Source: Phycomyces nitens (taxonomy: Eukaryota; Mucoromycota; Mucoromycetes; Mucorales; Phycomycetaceae). Taken from it: a stretch of 64,000 nt of DNA. The stretch covers positions 1,860,001 to 1,924,000 of the forward strand of contig JAHRBC010000003.1 in NCBI GenBank assembly GCA_022702545.1, given 5' to 3'. Position 1 is the first letter of the stretch, and the number at the start of each line of letters is the position of its first letter. This document shows, in pieces, positions 25,300 through 36,872 of the stretch. The notes under the pieces were generated by a model. It did no database searches and had not been told where the DNA came from. It worked only from the letters and a program-made list of their open reading frames with translations. Position numbers and translations under genes: made by a program.

Positions 25300-25735
25300 C
25301 TGTCATTTCGGTTCTGGTGGATCAGGACTACCCCAATGGAATAGCCTGCTTCGGCACCAGAAATGTGACCCTGAAGGTAGGCCAACCCGTGTTTAGATCG
25401 TTGGATCAGACTCACGAAGCCAGTTCAAAGGGGAACCACGCCGACGGCTTTGTAGGCCGCACCGCCATTAAGATAGGCTAACCTGCTGGTGTAGCGAGCA
25501 ACGCATGTTTTTTGAAGTGTCCAACACTCGTGCCTTCAACGGTGGACAAACCGCACTATTCAGGAGAAGTGTCACCCGCCCGTTCAGAAAGAAGCGACTC
25601 CTGCTAGCTGGGACGCAAACCCCGTGGTTTAGGCCGACAGACCAGGCTCACGAAGCCAGTCCATAGGAAGAACCACGCCGCCAACGGAATGGCCGCCGTA
25701 CCAAGGAAGATCGCCAGTCGACTTGACCAGAAAAA
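25300..25735. repeat. GC-rich island with internal repeat
   Basis: Strikingly GC-rich against an AT-rich background. A block containing CTCACGAAGCCAGT followed by GAACCACGCCG occurs twice in the same orientation, near 25,411-25,450 and 25,647-25,690. A short A-run follows at about 25,731-25,740. No open frame, rRNA or tRNA is recognisable; it is probably a repetitive element. Confidence 0.5.
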
Positions 25736-25748
25736 AAAACATGAAGAA

Positions 25749-25885
25749 TGATTAGTTCACTTACTTGGGATACCTGATGGGCTTGAAGAAGAAATACTGT
25801 TTGTCAACTTACAAGTAAAATACAAGAACTTTCGCCTCAGTTTGCAAAAAGTATGTAGTATATTCGCCGGTCAGACAGAATACGG
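25749..25885 (+). repeat. Diverged direct repeat, right copy
   Basis: Partner of 24,988-25,120. Shared landmarks are TGATTAGTTCAC, GGGATACC or GGATACCC, TTTGTCAACTTACA and GTTT(C/G)CAAAAAGT in the same order. Confidence 0.6.
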
Positions 25886-28630
25886 GTACAATAATAGGCT
25901 CACAGTGAGTGTATTAAAAAGCCGCGTTCATGCTGGTTTCTTCCTCTCAGTTTGACATTTTTCTAAAAGGTACGGTACAGACGGTAAGTACACGTGTATG
26001 TTGGTAAGCACCTATAGTTTATAAGCTGGTTTGGAAGTATTATATACTTTACTTACTTGAAATGAGGTGACCTCATGTAGTTTGACACGATGGTTGAGAA
26101 CGATGTTCAAACTGTTCTAATTGCAAAGATGGCAATACAAATGACAATGACATGTAGACATTAGTCATTTTGAACGGTTTCCAAGTTCTGGTATTGGCAT
26201 TGTGTGCCTTACTCTGTTTGAATGACCTGCTGTGCTAATGCCATTTACAAAGATGTTTAACACCGCAATGCCTCCTAATGACGGTAATTGCATTACGCAT
26301 GGCTATGGTATATAAGCATTAGCCAATCTGAATGCTTTGAAAGACTTGGTTTGCAGTATGAATATTACTTACTTCTCATGCTTATATGCAGCCGTTGGGT
26401 TGTGGGAAAGAGAGAAACTATTAAATAATCAACTAGATTCCTATTAAATAGCCAAGTCAATATATATGCACGTGATTCATAGGCTTTGGAAACGTGACAA
26501 CAAAATCAACAATTGCTTTCCCATACTATTTTATTTCCATGGCCTCTACTTGATAACCTAGTCCGTAATAACTGTCCTTTGATTTATTTTAAAAAAACAT
26601 TAAATAATTAAATATTATATTCTACTATCGATTAATAGAGACATGTATATATTCCAATATTAAAATCTTATAATATATATCAAGAGCTTTAAGCTTGAAT
26701 CATACATACACCTTGTTATTTTTCGCTCGTATTAACCTGCACAGACAGAAATAAAGACTCTTTGGCGGTTATGGTAAAAATATACATGACCTATAATATT
26801 TGAAATTACAGACATTAGAACAGAAAATCTTGTCTAATTCATGATAATGCTCTATTTTTACCATGTGGCATGGCAAGTTTGGCATTTTAAACTAGTACTA
26901 GTATTGTTGAATAATACTTTTACCGGTCCAGACTTTTAGAAAATATCAGTACTTGTAACATTTAATTTTTGTGCATTTAACCTCTTGGACTGACTTTATA
27001 ATAAAACAAAAATATTCAAGGAAAAGAAATGTAAAACTATAAGTCTTAATTTACACCTTTAAATAGAATGAAGATTATTATTATTTTTATTTTTATTGTA
27101 AATTTGTATAAACAAATTATAGTATTTATGATACTAATGATTTAGAACTAGCACATGTGTGCTTGGAAATATTGTACTTGTATATAAGGCATACCGAGTA
27201 TGGGTAACCTGAACATTACCCATTTTGCTAAGCTTTAATACGTTGGTAGAATATGTATATATACACTTTAATGAATATGTCTATTCCAATAATATATTTT
27301 CTTATGCAATAGTCCATCGAGTTTGATATACCATGTCATTAAAAAACGTAATTAAATGAACTAGTATCCCATACTGGTCTATCTAATCTATAGAGATAAA
27401 TACTAGAAAAATGATATTATAAATGACAATTTTTGAAGCTATAGGTTCAGAGAATCTCTCTTTTATGCAAAGGCTCAACATTTGTGTAATCCTTTTATTT
27501 TCTTAGAGTGGCTATAAAATGGTTTCCTTTTTTGTATTAACCAAATGTACTAAATAATAGGAATAATAGTTTATATCGCATGATAATTCTCATTTCCAGA
27601 TTGACTGTATACTTGCTGCCATATCCGAAAGATTACTATATTAAATGCCTAGTCGAAAATATGTAAATTTAGTATGCCCTGTTACCGAATTGGTTCTATT
27701 TATTAGGCCGAAGTCTGGGCTACCTTATCGCAAAAAAATATGAGTCGATTGCTTAGCTTTCATATATTCCAGTCTAGACTGTGTTTATTTTAAATATTAT
27801 TAGAAGCACTATTCCTAGATATATATATATATATATAGCTTTAAAGCCTGCTTGTTGTGAATATGTAAATAGACATGTTTATTTGTATAATGTTTTGTGA
27901 ATATATTTATGTTCTGTATATTGAATACCTTTTTTATTGATATCTTGCCTAGTATAATATACTATTTTGCAAGTTGGATTATTTGCACTTGAATAAACAT
28001 GTACAAAAAAAAAGCTTTTTAAACAATATTTTAACCAACTTGTATACACTATTTTTTTAAGAAGAACAAACTAATCGACTCATAAATATACCACTGTCAT
28101 TTTGTATCTATATTTAATTCTTGTGTTTTTCAAAACACTTTATATCATATATTATATAGTCAAGGTACTTTTTTCATCTATATATATCTCTTTTACCTAG
28201 TTAATTACCTCTGTTTTTATTGTGAGTTTCAAAAGCTACCTATTAGATTGTCAAGATTTGTATTGACTAGGTTTGTTTTTTTACTTGCCTTTGCGGACAA
28301 ACCGTTCTCTAATAAACTCAACTATAATCTTTGCAGCACAAAGCATGATCTATCAGTGTCTTGGCAAATGTTACCAGTCTCCAAGTTCGTATGTTTGAAT
28401 TCCGTATGACCGAAATAAACAACAGGATGTAACGGGCTGATTTACCGAACATTTTTGAAACTAATTGGGTTATGAATTCATGCAGCACAAGGAGCCCTCA
28501 AGAGTGGTACTTGACCAATTACTATATAGTAATGTACGCCAAGTATTGTAAGATTTGTCAGACAAGCTGAAATCCTGTATAATGGCCTTTGATTCCTTCT
28601 AATTGTAAATTATCGACCATTGTATTTGTG
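25886..28630. other. AT-rich gene-free region
   Basis: 2.7 kb of AT-rich sequence with many stops in all frames and short AT tracts (for example 27,820-27,837). I see no gene, RNA or clear repeat structure. Confidence 0.5.
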
Positions 28631-28846
28631 TCACATTCGATAAAGGGAGTAATCTAGCCCGAGATGAAAAGCAGGAGAGTTTTCCCGAGATCTTGACCAG
28701 GGAGCATTAAGTTTCTGATGTAGTTGCCACATTTTCCTTTTTAGATCTTTAATTTTATGGATACGATCTAATGTGCTAACCATTTGATAATTCAGCGGTA
28801 ATAATCGTACAGCTAGCCACAGAGAATCGAACTGATTGAATCCCAT
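28631..28846 (-). CDS. Possible coding exon, unidentified
   Basis: A 71-codon frame beginning MGFNQFDSLWLAVRLLPLN, with a charged helix (IHKIKDLKRKMWQLHQKLN), stands out in composition from its surroundings. It could be the last exon of an unrecognised minus-strand gene or a chance frame. No domain is recognised. Confidence 0.2.
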   Translation of the reverse strand: MGFNQFDSLWLAVRLLPLNYQMVSTLDRIHKIKDLKRKMWQLHQKLNAPWSRSRENSPAFHLGLDYSLYRM

Positions 28847-30417
28847 TTTCAATTATCGGAATGGCTTGTAAGACGAATCGAACATTCTTTCTTGAAACCT
28901 ATTTGCTTAAAGAAATAAGTACATAAGCGGCATAAAGCTCTATACGAAAGCAATTGGCAATGGGGTTGCTATGTTGGTCTTGCTGTGAATCCCCTCAATT
29001 GATATTGGTTTCTTATTGGCACTCAAGGGTCATTCTTTTCGCACCCTCCCGTCAAACTTCATTCTCAGTTTATTTACTACAACCTCTTTATTCTCAGTCC
29101 TCAAAAACGGGAATTCATGGAGCCCTATATTTAACGGTGCTCACCTCATTGTTTTCTGGAAAACCCCATCATGTTATTTCTGCAACAATAGTTGTATTAT
29201 TAAAAAAAGGTGGTGGGTTATTTTGTGGTGTGTTTATATTACTTTAGCAATCTTGACAGAATTTAAACCGCTTTATTGTAGCCATCATGAGAGAAAAATA
29301 TCAAGTATAAGATTTCAAGGTGTTCACAAGAATACCGCTCCCGACACATCTGTATGTATAAGTCGGCAAATTTCGGGCAGATTCTTTGGAAGCGCTTGCT
29401 GGTAACAATTGACAGGTACTCTGTCACTCTTTCTGCGTTTCATGAAACCTTGATTTGTTATACTTCCTTTTTAGGAAATAAAAAAACCATTTTTTTGATG
29501 TTGGCAGTTAGTTGCTTAGGAGGACGCAATTTCATTCATTTGTCTGGCTTTTATACGTAGCACAATCAATGGAAGAAAACGTGGTAGTAGCACATACATA
29601 CGATAACAACCATACTGACCAGTACGATATTTATAAGACGAATTGGCCATAGTCTAGAACAGAAAGGACCAGCATGAAATAGATCGGGTATTGGCAAAAA
29701 AAAAAAGAGGAAGGAATAGGTATGCAAGATTGTAAAGCTTAATAAAAGCCATTGTTTAATTGAAAGAGGCCCAGATCTACGGATCAACAGGACAAATCTG
29801 CAAGGCTTTTCATGCCAAAACAAGAAGATATTTTGATAAGTGTGCGTATTGGTTTTGATCCAAGCCTTTTTATAAGCTACTAGCCTTTTTTATTGATAAA
29901 TGCAGCCCGTTAAGCATTGGCCTCACCAGTAGTTGTAGGGTATATATACATCTACCGTACCTTCCATGAATATGGTCGCACATGTGCAATCCTAGGTGCC
30001 GAATTGGTGGTTAAGCAACCATACTGTAACACAAATGGGTAATGAATTGGCCATGTATCCGAGAAATTACGAACTTGTAAAGATCGACAAAAGGACTGTA
30101 TAGCCACTCAACGAGCTGTTTAGAATGGCGGCCAAAAATCAAGTGAAACTCACCCAATCTTAAAATCGATCGGCTGGATCACCAAAACTTCATACAGCTC
30201 AAGAAGCCAGAAAGACGAATTCAACAGTGTTTGGTCCTAATCAAATGACAAGATGTACCTGAGAAAATATGCTGTAGTAGTCTTTAATGATCCAAAGGGA
30301 CAATTGAATTGCAGCCAATGAAAAGGTTGCATGGTTAGGTAAAGTCTTTAACTGTCATTAAGCACAGGTGTTTCGGAGTAGCTGTAGCAGCAAAAATAGA
30401 ATAAAATCTCTAGTCAA
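28847..30417. other. No supportable gene
   Basis: 1.57 kb with short open frames on both strands, none recognisable. The last few hundred bases presumably hold the promoter of the gene starting at 30,418 or 30,478. Confidence 0.4.
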
Positions 30418-31404
30418 ATGGTCCAGCTCATTTCAATCATTCTTTTCTTATTCTTCCTACCAGTCCTGCAGCATACAATGTCTCCCAGAGAAATTTCTCA
30501 TAATACCCACTCCTTTAACATAGCCAGCCATTCTCAAAGTAGTCCAGGCTCCAATAATCCATCTGTTCCACCGCCTGCAATCCAAAGAACATACCGAGCC
30601 CAGCCCACACCAACTCTACCAAACCAGACCCTAGACTACTTTGAAGATGAAGAGGCCATAATTGGAACTCATGGTTATTACGATAATCACGACCGAGAAA
30701 GCCACCATTCCAGATTCTCGTTACTTGGAAGGGCTACTTCTCGCCCATCATCAACCCACAGCCGCCAGTCGCATAATTCCATGAGCTCCATCTTTCAGAC
30801 AGAAAGCAGGATGTCCAGACCACCAACATATCAGCAGTATGACAATCCAGAAGATGCTGATCAGCATCGTAATGATATCGAATGTTTAAATCGACTAGAA
30901 GAGCTCTATCGGACCCAACACGGCAGTGACTTCTTGGGAAATCGACATTCAGACAATTATACAAGACATTCAGAAGACCAATTCACTCCAGAGGCACATT
31001 GGACCTGGAAAGAAAGAGTTGGACGTGCTCTATGGAATCAGTTCCTTGGACTCTTCATTGCACTGTGGATCGTAGTGTTTGTATTCTTGGGCTGCTTAAC
31101 AGTATTCTTGCCTCTTCCGGCAGCTGCCTATGCGCTGTGGACTCCTTTAGTGCTTTATGTGATCGGAGTACTGATCATTAACACATATGAGCGCAGGACG
31201 ACACGTGAAATGGCCACATTACGACAACAAGTGAACGATGCCCGCAGAAGACGAATCCAAGAGCTAATACAGGCAATGAACTTGCCTGAAAATCACTACT
31301 TTGAAATCCAAGATGATCCAAAGCACCATGGACACCCTGTAATGACCCTCCTGCCACCACCGCCAGGATACCAGAATAAGCCACTGGAAATGGCTTCAGG
31401 ATAG
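30418..31404 (+). CDS. Predicted membrane protein with a PPxY motif
   Basis: A single uninterrupted frame of 328 aa from the ATG at 30418. A second in-frame ATG at 30478 (MSPREISHNTH) has a better context, and the 20 residues before it are hydrophobic, so either a signal-like N-terminus or a shorter 308-aa protein is possible. The first about 190 residues are polar, Ser/His/Asn-rich and probably disordered, with SRPPTYQQY near residue 135 (a PPxY ligand for WW domains). Two close hydrophobic segments (about 205-257; WNQFLGLFIALWIVVFVF, then LWTPLVLYVIGVLIINTY) are followed by a basic helical tail (RRTTREMATLRQQVNDARR). No family recognised. The layout resembles membrane adaptors of Rsp5/Nedd4 ubiquitin ligases, which is inference only. 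Confidence 0.7.
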   Translation: MVQLISIILFLFFLPVLQHTMSPREISHNTHSFNIASHSQSSPGSNNPSVPPPAIQRTYRAQPTPTLPNQTLDYFEDEEAIIGTHGYYDNHDRESHHSRFSLLGRATSRPSSTHSRQSHNSMSSIFQTESRMSRPPTYQQYDNPEDADQHRNDIECLNRLEELYRTQHGSDFLGNRHSDNYTRHSEDQFTPEAHWTWKERVGRALWNQFLGLFIALWIVVFVFLGCLTVFLPLPAAAYALWTPLVLYVIGVLIINTYERRTTREMATLRQQVNDARRRRIQELIQAMNLPENHYFEIQDDPKHHGHPVMTLLPPPPGYQNKPLEMASG

Positions 31405-31491
31405 CCTAATCATACAATCTTTTTTTCACATCTAATAACGCACAAATGGATCCTCAGATTAAATTTACGCATTAATATTCTCTTCGCCCTT

Positions 31492-31716
31492 TTAAATTAT
31501 ATACATATATATACATATATTTTTTGGACATTTAGAAGAACTCAATTGCAACAGTGTAAGCCTAGACCCTTTGTATTTATCACCGGGCATCTGGAAATAG
31601 GAAATAATGCACAGGATGCCTAATGCCATGTAAATCCCCCAGCCAGAGCGAAAAAGGCTAGGGCTTAAAGTAGGCAGTGCGTACATGGATCTCAAGAAAA
31701 GCGTCATAGAGCGCAT
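31492..31716 (-). CDS. Possible small membrane protein
   Basis: 74-codon minus-strand frame starting MRSMTLFLRSMYALPTL, with one hydrophobic stretch (GWGIYMALGILCIISYF). Its last codons run into an AT microsatellite, which argues against the full frame being real unless an intron removes the end. Listed only as a candidate. Confidence 0.2.
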   Translation of the reverse strand: MRSMTLFLRSMYALPTLSPSLFRSGWGIYMALGILCIISYFQMPGDKYKGSRLTLLQLSSSKCPKNICIYMYII

Positions 31717-32503
31717 GGATTGAACAAGTCTTGAACTTGGCTTTCAATCTCTCATTATACCAACTGCCCTTTGGATTGGCACTACCACATTAAAGGCAGC
31801 AGAGGAATGAACTGGCCTGGCTGCCAAAAAAAAGATACTCCTAAAAAAAAACACTGGTCCTAATCAGCATCTTTGTGCTATTGCTGAGACTCAACCTCTT
31901 CTCTTTTTGCTAGCCAAAACCCAGATCAGCCTTTGCAATATGCCTAAATGGTGAATTGGAATATGTTATTGCCATTAAATTGATCTCAATCACCTCTTTA
32001 TCAAAGCCAACTGAACAAGTGTCGCTTCTTGTCAATAATATTTCCGTCAAATTCACCTTGGCACTGTGCAATTCCTCTCTTTTTTTTTGTAAAGAAAAAG
32101 AAAAAGAAAAGAAACCAAGGTCTGTCTATCAATATTTCTGTACCATCTTGACTATACCACAAGCGCTGTTTTATTCATTTTTGTCAATGTAATTATTCTT
32201 GTCCAATCTCACTAATGGGAATGAAATCAGTTGGGTTGGTCTTTGATCATCTCAATGACCAAACATCAACAATATAATTTATTGCAAAATGAATAAATAT
32301 AGAAATTCCTTGCTGAAAATGTTGAAAATAACAATTTTATTTTGGACATATTACCTTTTGAAAATTATTGCATGAATATTACCATCGAAAGCGTATATAA
32401 ATCCAAAGATACGTGACTATTTAACTGACGTCAGAATAGCTCTTGTACTGTGCCTGCGTCGACTTTCCGTTGCCCCCCCTTTTTTTGGCTGTAGTATGGG
32501 GCC
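31717..32503. other. Upstream region of the PI 4-kinase gene
   Basis: About 790 bp without a recognisable gene. A C-run followed by a T-run (32,474-32,487) lies just before the PI4K2 start. Presumed promoter. Confidence 0.5.
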
Positions 32504-34685
32504 ATGTCAGGCCTCGTTCTTCTTCTTTCTTCATTTGCTACTTGGATGTTCAAACCGCCTAAATACCCTTCCACCTCGTCTGGACAGGGTGCCTATAGTC
32601 GACTTCAACAGCAGGATGATCTAGACGATGAGGACTATGATACCCTTAAAGAATCCCTTTCACATCATCCAAACTCTATCATCGTCAGAACTCCCGACAA
32701 TCCCCTCACTGTACTTCCTCTATTTCCGCTACTCAGCCCACTCACAGTTTCTCCCAGCTCCCCTCCACTCTCCCCTCGTCTCACAGCAAAGAATGCAGCA
32801 GCAACTATCCCTAATGCCACCCGTCGTTTTCTAAAGACAAAGCTTCCTAATGTCGCGTTTAGAAAATCTATGAAACATACCGTATCATTGGACTCTCTTC
32901 CCAATGTGATAATAGCCGATATCCAGCATGACAACATACCCCACCAAGCAGATCCCCTCCTGAAAGAGCTACCCACTCGAGGATGGACAATTGTCCACAG
33001 ACGTCCATATTCCAAATCACAACCAGATAGTCCAGTGGCCTGTTCGGTTTTTGTTAAATGGGAACCCAAAGAGATGATGACGCCAATGATGGCTATTATG
33101 GAACCCCTAAGAGTAAGTACAGAGTGCGAAACCTGTGCAACCTCTTATTTCCTATTAGCCAAATGATCCTATACCTGTTAGTCAAGAAGAATTCGCAAGT
33201 CTTGTTGAGTCTGTTAGAATAGCCATTGATGGCGGAATCCAGCCAACACGCATCAGCCAAGGATCCAGTGGATCGTATTTTAGTCACAACAAACAAGGCA
33301 AGATCGTGGGTGTATTTAAACCAAAGAACGAAGAACCTTATGGACAGTTGAATCCAAAGTGGACCAAGTGGATACATAGGCATCTCTTTCCGTGCTTCTT
33401 TGGCAGAAGTTGTCTCATCCCTAATCTTGGCTATCTATCCGAAGCAGCAGCATCCCTCATGGATCGTAGGCTAGGCACATTCATTGTACCAACCACAGAT
33501 GTTGTCCACCTTGCCTCACCTGCATTCCATTACGACTATCTTGATCGAAGATCGAGCACTAGACCTCCCAAAATTGGCAGCTTCCAATGTTTCTTACACG
33601 GCTATAAAGACGCAACTCTTTTCCTCAAAGACCACCCGCTTAATCCAGATCCCTCTCCTAGCTACGGAAGAAGCAGTTCGGTCTGGGCTGGGTGTCTGGG
33701 ACAACAGGTACAAGACGAGGAAGAGGAAGAATTAGGTGGAGAAGAACGTCTCCATGAGGAAGAGGAAGATCTGGAAGCAGGCAAGAAGCAACAGGATTCT
33801 ACTCGGTTCAAATGGACGAATCGGTTGCAAGAGCAGTTTAAGCGTGAGTTTGAGCAATTGGTGATTCTGGACTATCTTATTCGCAACACAGATCGTGGAT
33901 TGGACAACTGGATGATCAAGTATTGCCCTAACCCCCCTCATTTGCATGTCGCTGCTATCGATAATGGGCTCGCGTTCCCCTTTAAACATCCCGACCAATG
34001 GCGGTCTTATCCTTATGGCTGGCTGGCCCTGCCAGACTATCTTGTTTCTCGACCCTTTTCTTTGGCCACCCGCCGCCAATTTCTACCTCTTTTGACAGAT
34101 CCAGCCTGGTGGTGTGAGACCATCAAGGAACTTAGGGCAATGTTCATGCTTGATTCTGATTTTGATGAACGCATGTTTGCTAACCAGATGGCTGTGCTCA
34201 AAGGCCAAGGCTACAACATTGTTCGAGCTCTCAAGGATCCTTCTGGATCACCTCTCGATCTTGTTGCCCTGGAGAGAATTGTGATTCCAATGGACGAGAT
34301 TCTTATCGAATATGATGAGACCATTCTTGATAAAAGACAGGCACAACAGAGTACTACAACAGCAGTCGAAAGTCCTTCTACTTCAGTCTTGTCTGAGCCA
34401 GTCAAGACGAAACGTATCCGACCAAAGCGATCAACTTCATTCGATATAAATCTCCACCGCGAGGCTACCGAAGAAGAGCCCTGGAAGGAGAGAGTTAGAA
34501 ACCGGATGTCGCTTGATCTTGGCCGAAGAAGAGCATTTCGAAAGGCTCGTTCTCGTGCCTTTGGAAGCGATGGCGAGGGGGATAGTGAAGACGACAGTGA
34601 GGATGAGCGGACACGGACTCAGGCTACACTTGTGATGGAAAACATAGAGATTGTAAAGAGCAGAACCTACTTCACCTGCTGCTAA
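32504..34685 (+). CDS. LSB6: Phosphatidylinositol 4-kinase type II
   Basis: Two exons, 32504-33112 and 33159-34685, separated by a 46-bp intron; 711 aa. The N-terminal about 200 residues are Ser/Pro-rich and variable. The PI3/PI4-kinase catalytic core of the type II family then follows: nucleotide loop QGSSGSYF (about 237-244), ATP-binding lysine in VGVFKPKNEEPYG (about 255-259), a Cys-containing hydrophobic insert (HLFPCFFGRSCLIPNLGY) at the place of the palmitoylated CCPCC motif of animal enzymes, catalytic NTDRGLDNWM (about 446) and metal-binding AIDNGLAFPF (471). An acidic insert (EEEEELGGEERLHEEEED) interrupts the domain. The enzyme makes PI4P on Golgi, endosome or vacuole membranes. The last residues are -YFTCC. 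It is convergent with KPTN, with only 29 bp between stops. Confidence 0.93.
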
Positions 34686-34714
34686 TCGTCTTTTTTTTAT
34701 TTTATTAATATAAA

Positions 34715-36872
34715 TTACTGAGGCTCGAACACGATTGCCTTTTCAAGTTCCTTTTGTCTCTGCCAGTCAAGTAATAGTTCATATTTTTGTCGTTTGCTGC
34801 TTTCTACATACATAAGTACGTCAAGCAGTCTTTTTCTGGCTTTTTTCATATTTGGCTAAGGCAGTGCAGTGTGTAAGCGCAAAGATCAAGTTGACCCAAA
34901 AACCAAAAACCAAAAAATAATAATATGACTGACCTGGAAGATATGGACGCCATACATTGTGATTACAATCAGTTCATCGAGACCGTCAATGTTCAGATCG
35001 AGATGATTCATACGGTATATTGGGTATGCAAACTGCCTTCTCCAGAGCACATTGTAGTCTTCGGTTCCCTCCACTATAAGTCGGGACAGGCTAAGTGATG
35101 ATGTGCATAATACAAAGGGGTTTGTGTAGCTTACATTGCTTATAAATCAGTACTTGTCGCCCATAGGTGCCTATCAGAATCTCTTGTTCTCCGTCCCAGT
35201 CAACATCCATCACATGGGAGCACAGAACACTGTCATAGAGACTTGACTGGGGAAGGATCCTGCTTCTTGATAGCCCATTGATTTGAACCGATCTAACAAA
35301 TCCAGATTAAAATGGTGACTGGTGTGCGATTGTGTGCAATTAAAAGCATTCGACAACCTACTTGTAAACCATGGCTTGCTCAATAGCACATGTCACCACC
35401 AGATGAAGAGGCTCGTCTTCCTTGACTATAATACAATTAGCTTTCTGAACCAACACAAGGTCAACTTACGGTGCTTGGAGACGCGTGGATGAAACAAGAG
35501 AACAGATGTAATCGGACTAAACAACCGAATGGCATGCGATTTGTACTCTACTCCTTCTAAAGTAACAAGTATTTCCTTTTGAGACAAGAACTAACTTGTA
35601 TTGTTGCAAGGTTGGTTACGTACGTACCAGTATCATAGAAACTTAAAAATAACTCTCCATTTTGCCCGCCTGCGCAAATTGCAATCTTTTCCTGGTAGGT
35701 CAAGATGTGCAGGAAGAGGATCTTGATGCGATGATCAGATATCCTTCCCAGCAGAGGAAAGTAAGCTCCTGCAGATATTGGGACAAACAAACGGCTTGAA
35801 TCCTGTAATTGCCACATCCAACAAGGAGTTATTTGATGAGGTGATGCCAATGAGCATTATTAAACCAGGCACCTTACCTGGACATAGAGGTGCATGATTC
35901 CATCTGTAGAAGCCATCAAAAAGGCTGTTTGTGGTCTTTCTTCATAGGTGATTCTAGAAATCGTATTTCAATAAACCTTTTTAGGATCTTTAATAGCCTT
36001 ACTGAACGTGTGATAATTGCATGGGAGGGTAAGTCAATGGAATTACTTGGCTAGACTCTATTAGGTATATTTATCATCATTTGTGGAAGAAAAAAAGAAG
36101 AGCAAGAAGTTTATTTTGGGTTGAATACGCCAAATTACCTCCAAGTCCAAATAGTGTTTGTTCCAAGAAAGGCTTTGGCTCATGTTGGTGGCCATAGAAT
36201 CGCAAGCTATAGGACACCTGTGTTTCCTGGTTCTCTGTATCGTATTTCTATTGAATTCACATCAAGATTCACATCAAGATCATAGAATAATACCATTGGC
36301 CTTGATCTTTTTATTACCTCTGCCACTGCAAGAGCAACAACAAATCGTGATGTGTCGGAATGCTCTTCAAAGACATCCATAGCAATCACCTCGGATTTTC
36401 CTTTTTGAATGAATGGATCAAATTATATTCTTTATACTCGATATATCCCTACCTGCTTCTAATCCAACAGGGATACATACATAATTCCAATAGCCATCCA
36501 TCGACACGAACGCCGTCAACTCTGCAGCAGAGGCTGTCATAAAGTGCCGTACCTTTCGACCTAAGCCTAATACCAACCAACTCTATATTTGTACTCGGGT
36601 TTATCCCTGGTATCGTGTTACCTTGATGCTCAGGTGGAGAAGGTTCAGAGGGGAGGCTTTCATAACGATGAGAAGGGAATTCATCGGGACGATTAAGATA
36701 TGTTAAAAAGCGAGATTCAAAGGGTGCCATTCCATAAATGTTGCTATGGTTTGTGTCAGTTCTTTATTATTAGGGTATTACTGTATCTAATAAACTAAAG
36801 AGTATCTTCATACGTTCTCTCATTGCCATAACGAGCATAATGTGTTTCGCAAAACAGCATCTCATCATCAGC
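34715..36872 (-). CDS. KPTN: Kaptin homologue (KICSTOR subunit)
   Basis: Thirteen exons: 36872-36814, 36743-36622, 36533-36453, 36400-36318, 36217-36139, 36057-36003, 35953-35878, 35802-35628, 35556-35470, 35425-35362, 35292-35135, 35073-34934 and 34855-34715. They total 439 aa against 436 in human kaptin. The C-terminal half is diagnostic: YDSVLCSHVMDVDWDG, ILIGTYGRQVLIYK, LWRRQFAYPIYRMNHLDL and DGLDELIVITMYGVHIFQ, followed by a basic helix (KKARKRLLDVLMYVESSKRQ). All 13 exons keep phase, so the gene looks functional. In animals kaptin is part of KICSTOR, which places GATOR1 on lysosomes to restrain mTORC1 when nutrients are low. The start is one of three nearby in-frame ATGs (36872, 36866, 36863). 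N-terminal exons are less certain than C-terminal ones. Confidence 0.88.

Noticed and set aside
26000..28600. Possible centromere or replication origin in the AT-rich region
   Set aside because: AT-richness alone is weak evidence and no repeat array or other mark was seen.
29566..29823. Hydrophobic minus-strand frame resembling the N-terminal membrane segments of a DHHC palmitoyltransferase
   Set aside because: No DHHC cysteine-rich domain can be found downstream on that strand, and the resemblance is only in hydrophobic pattern.
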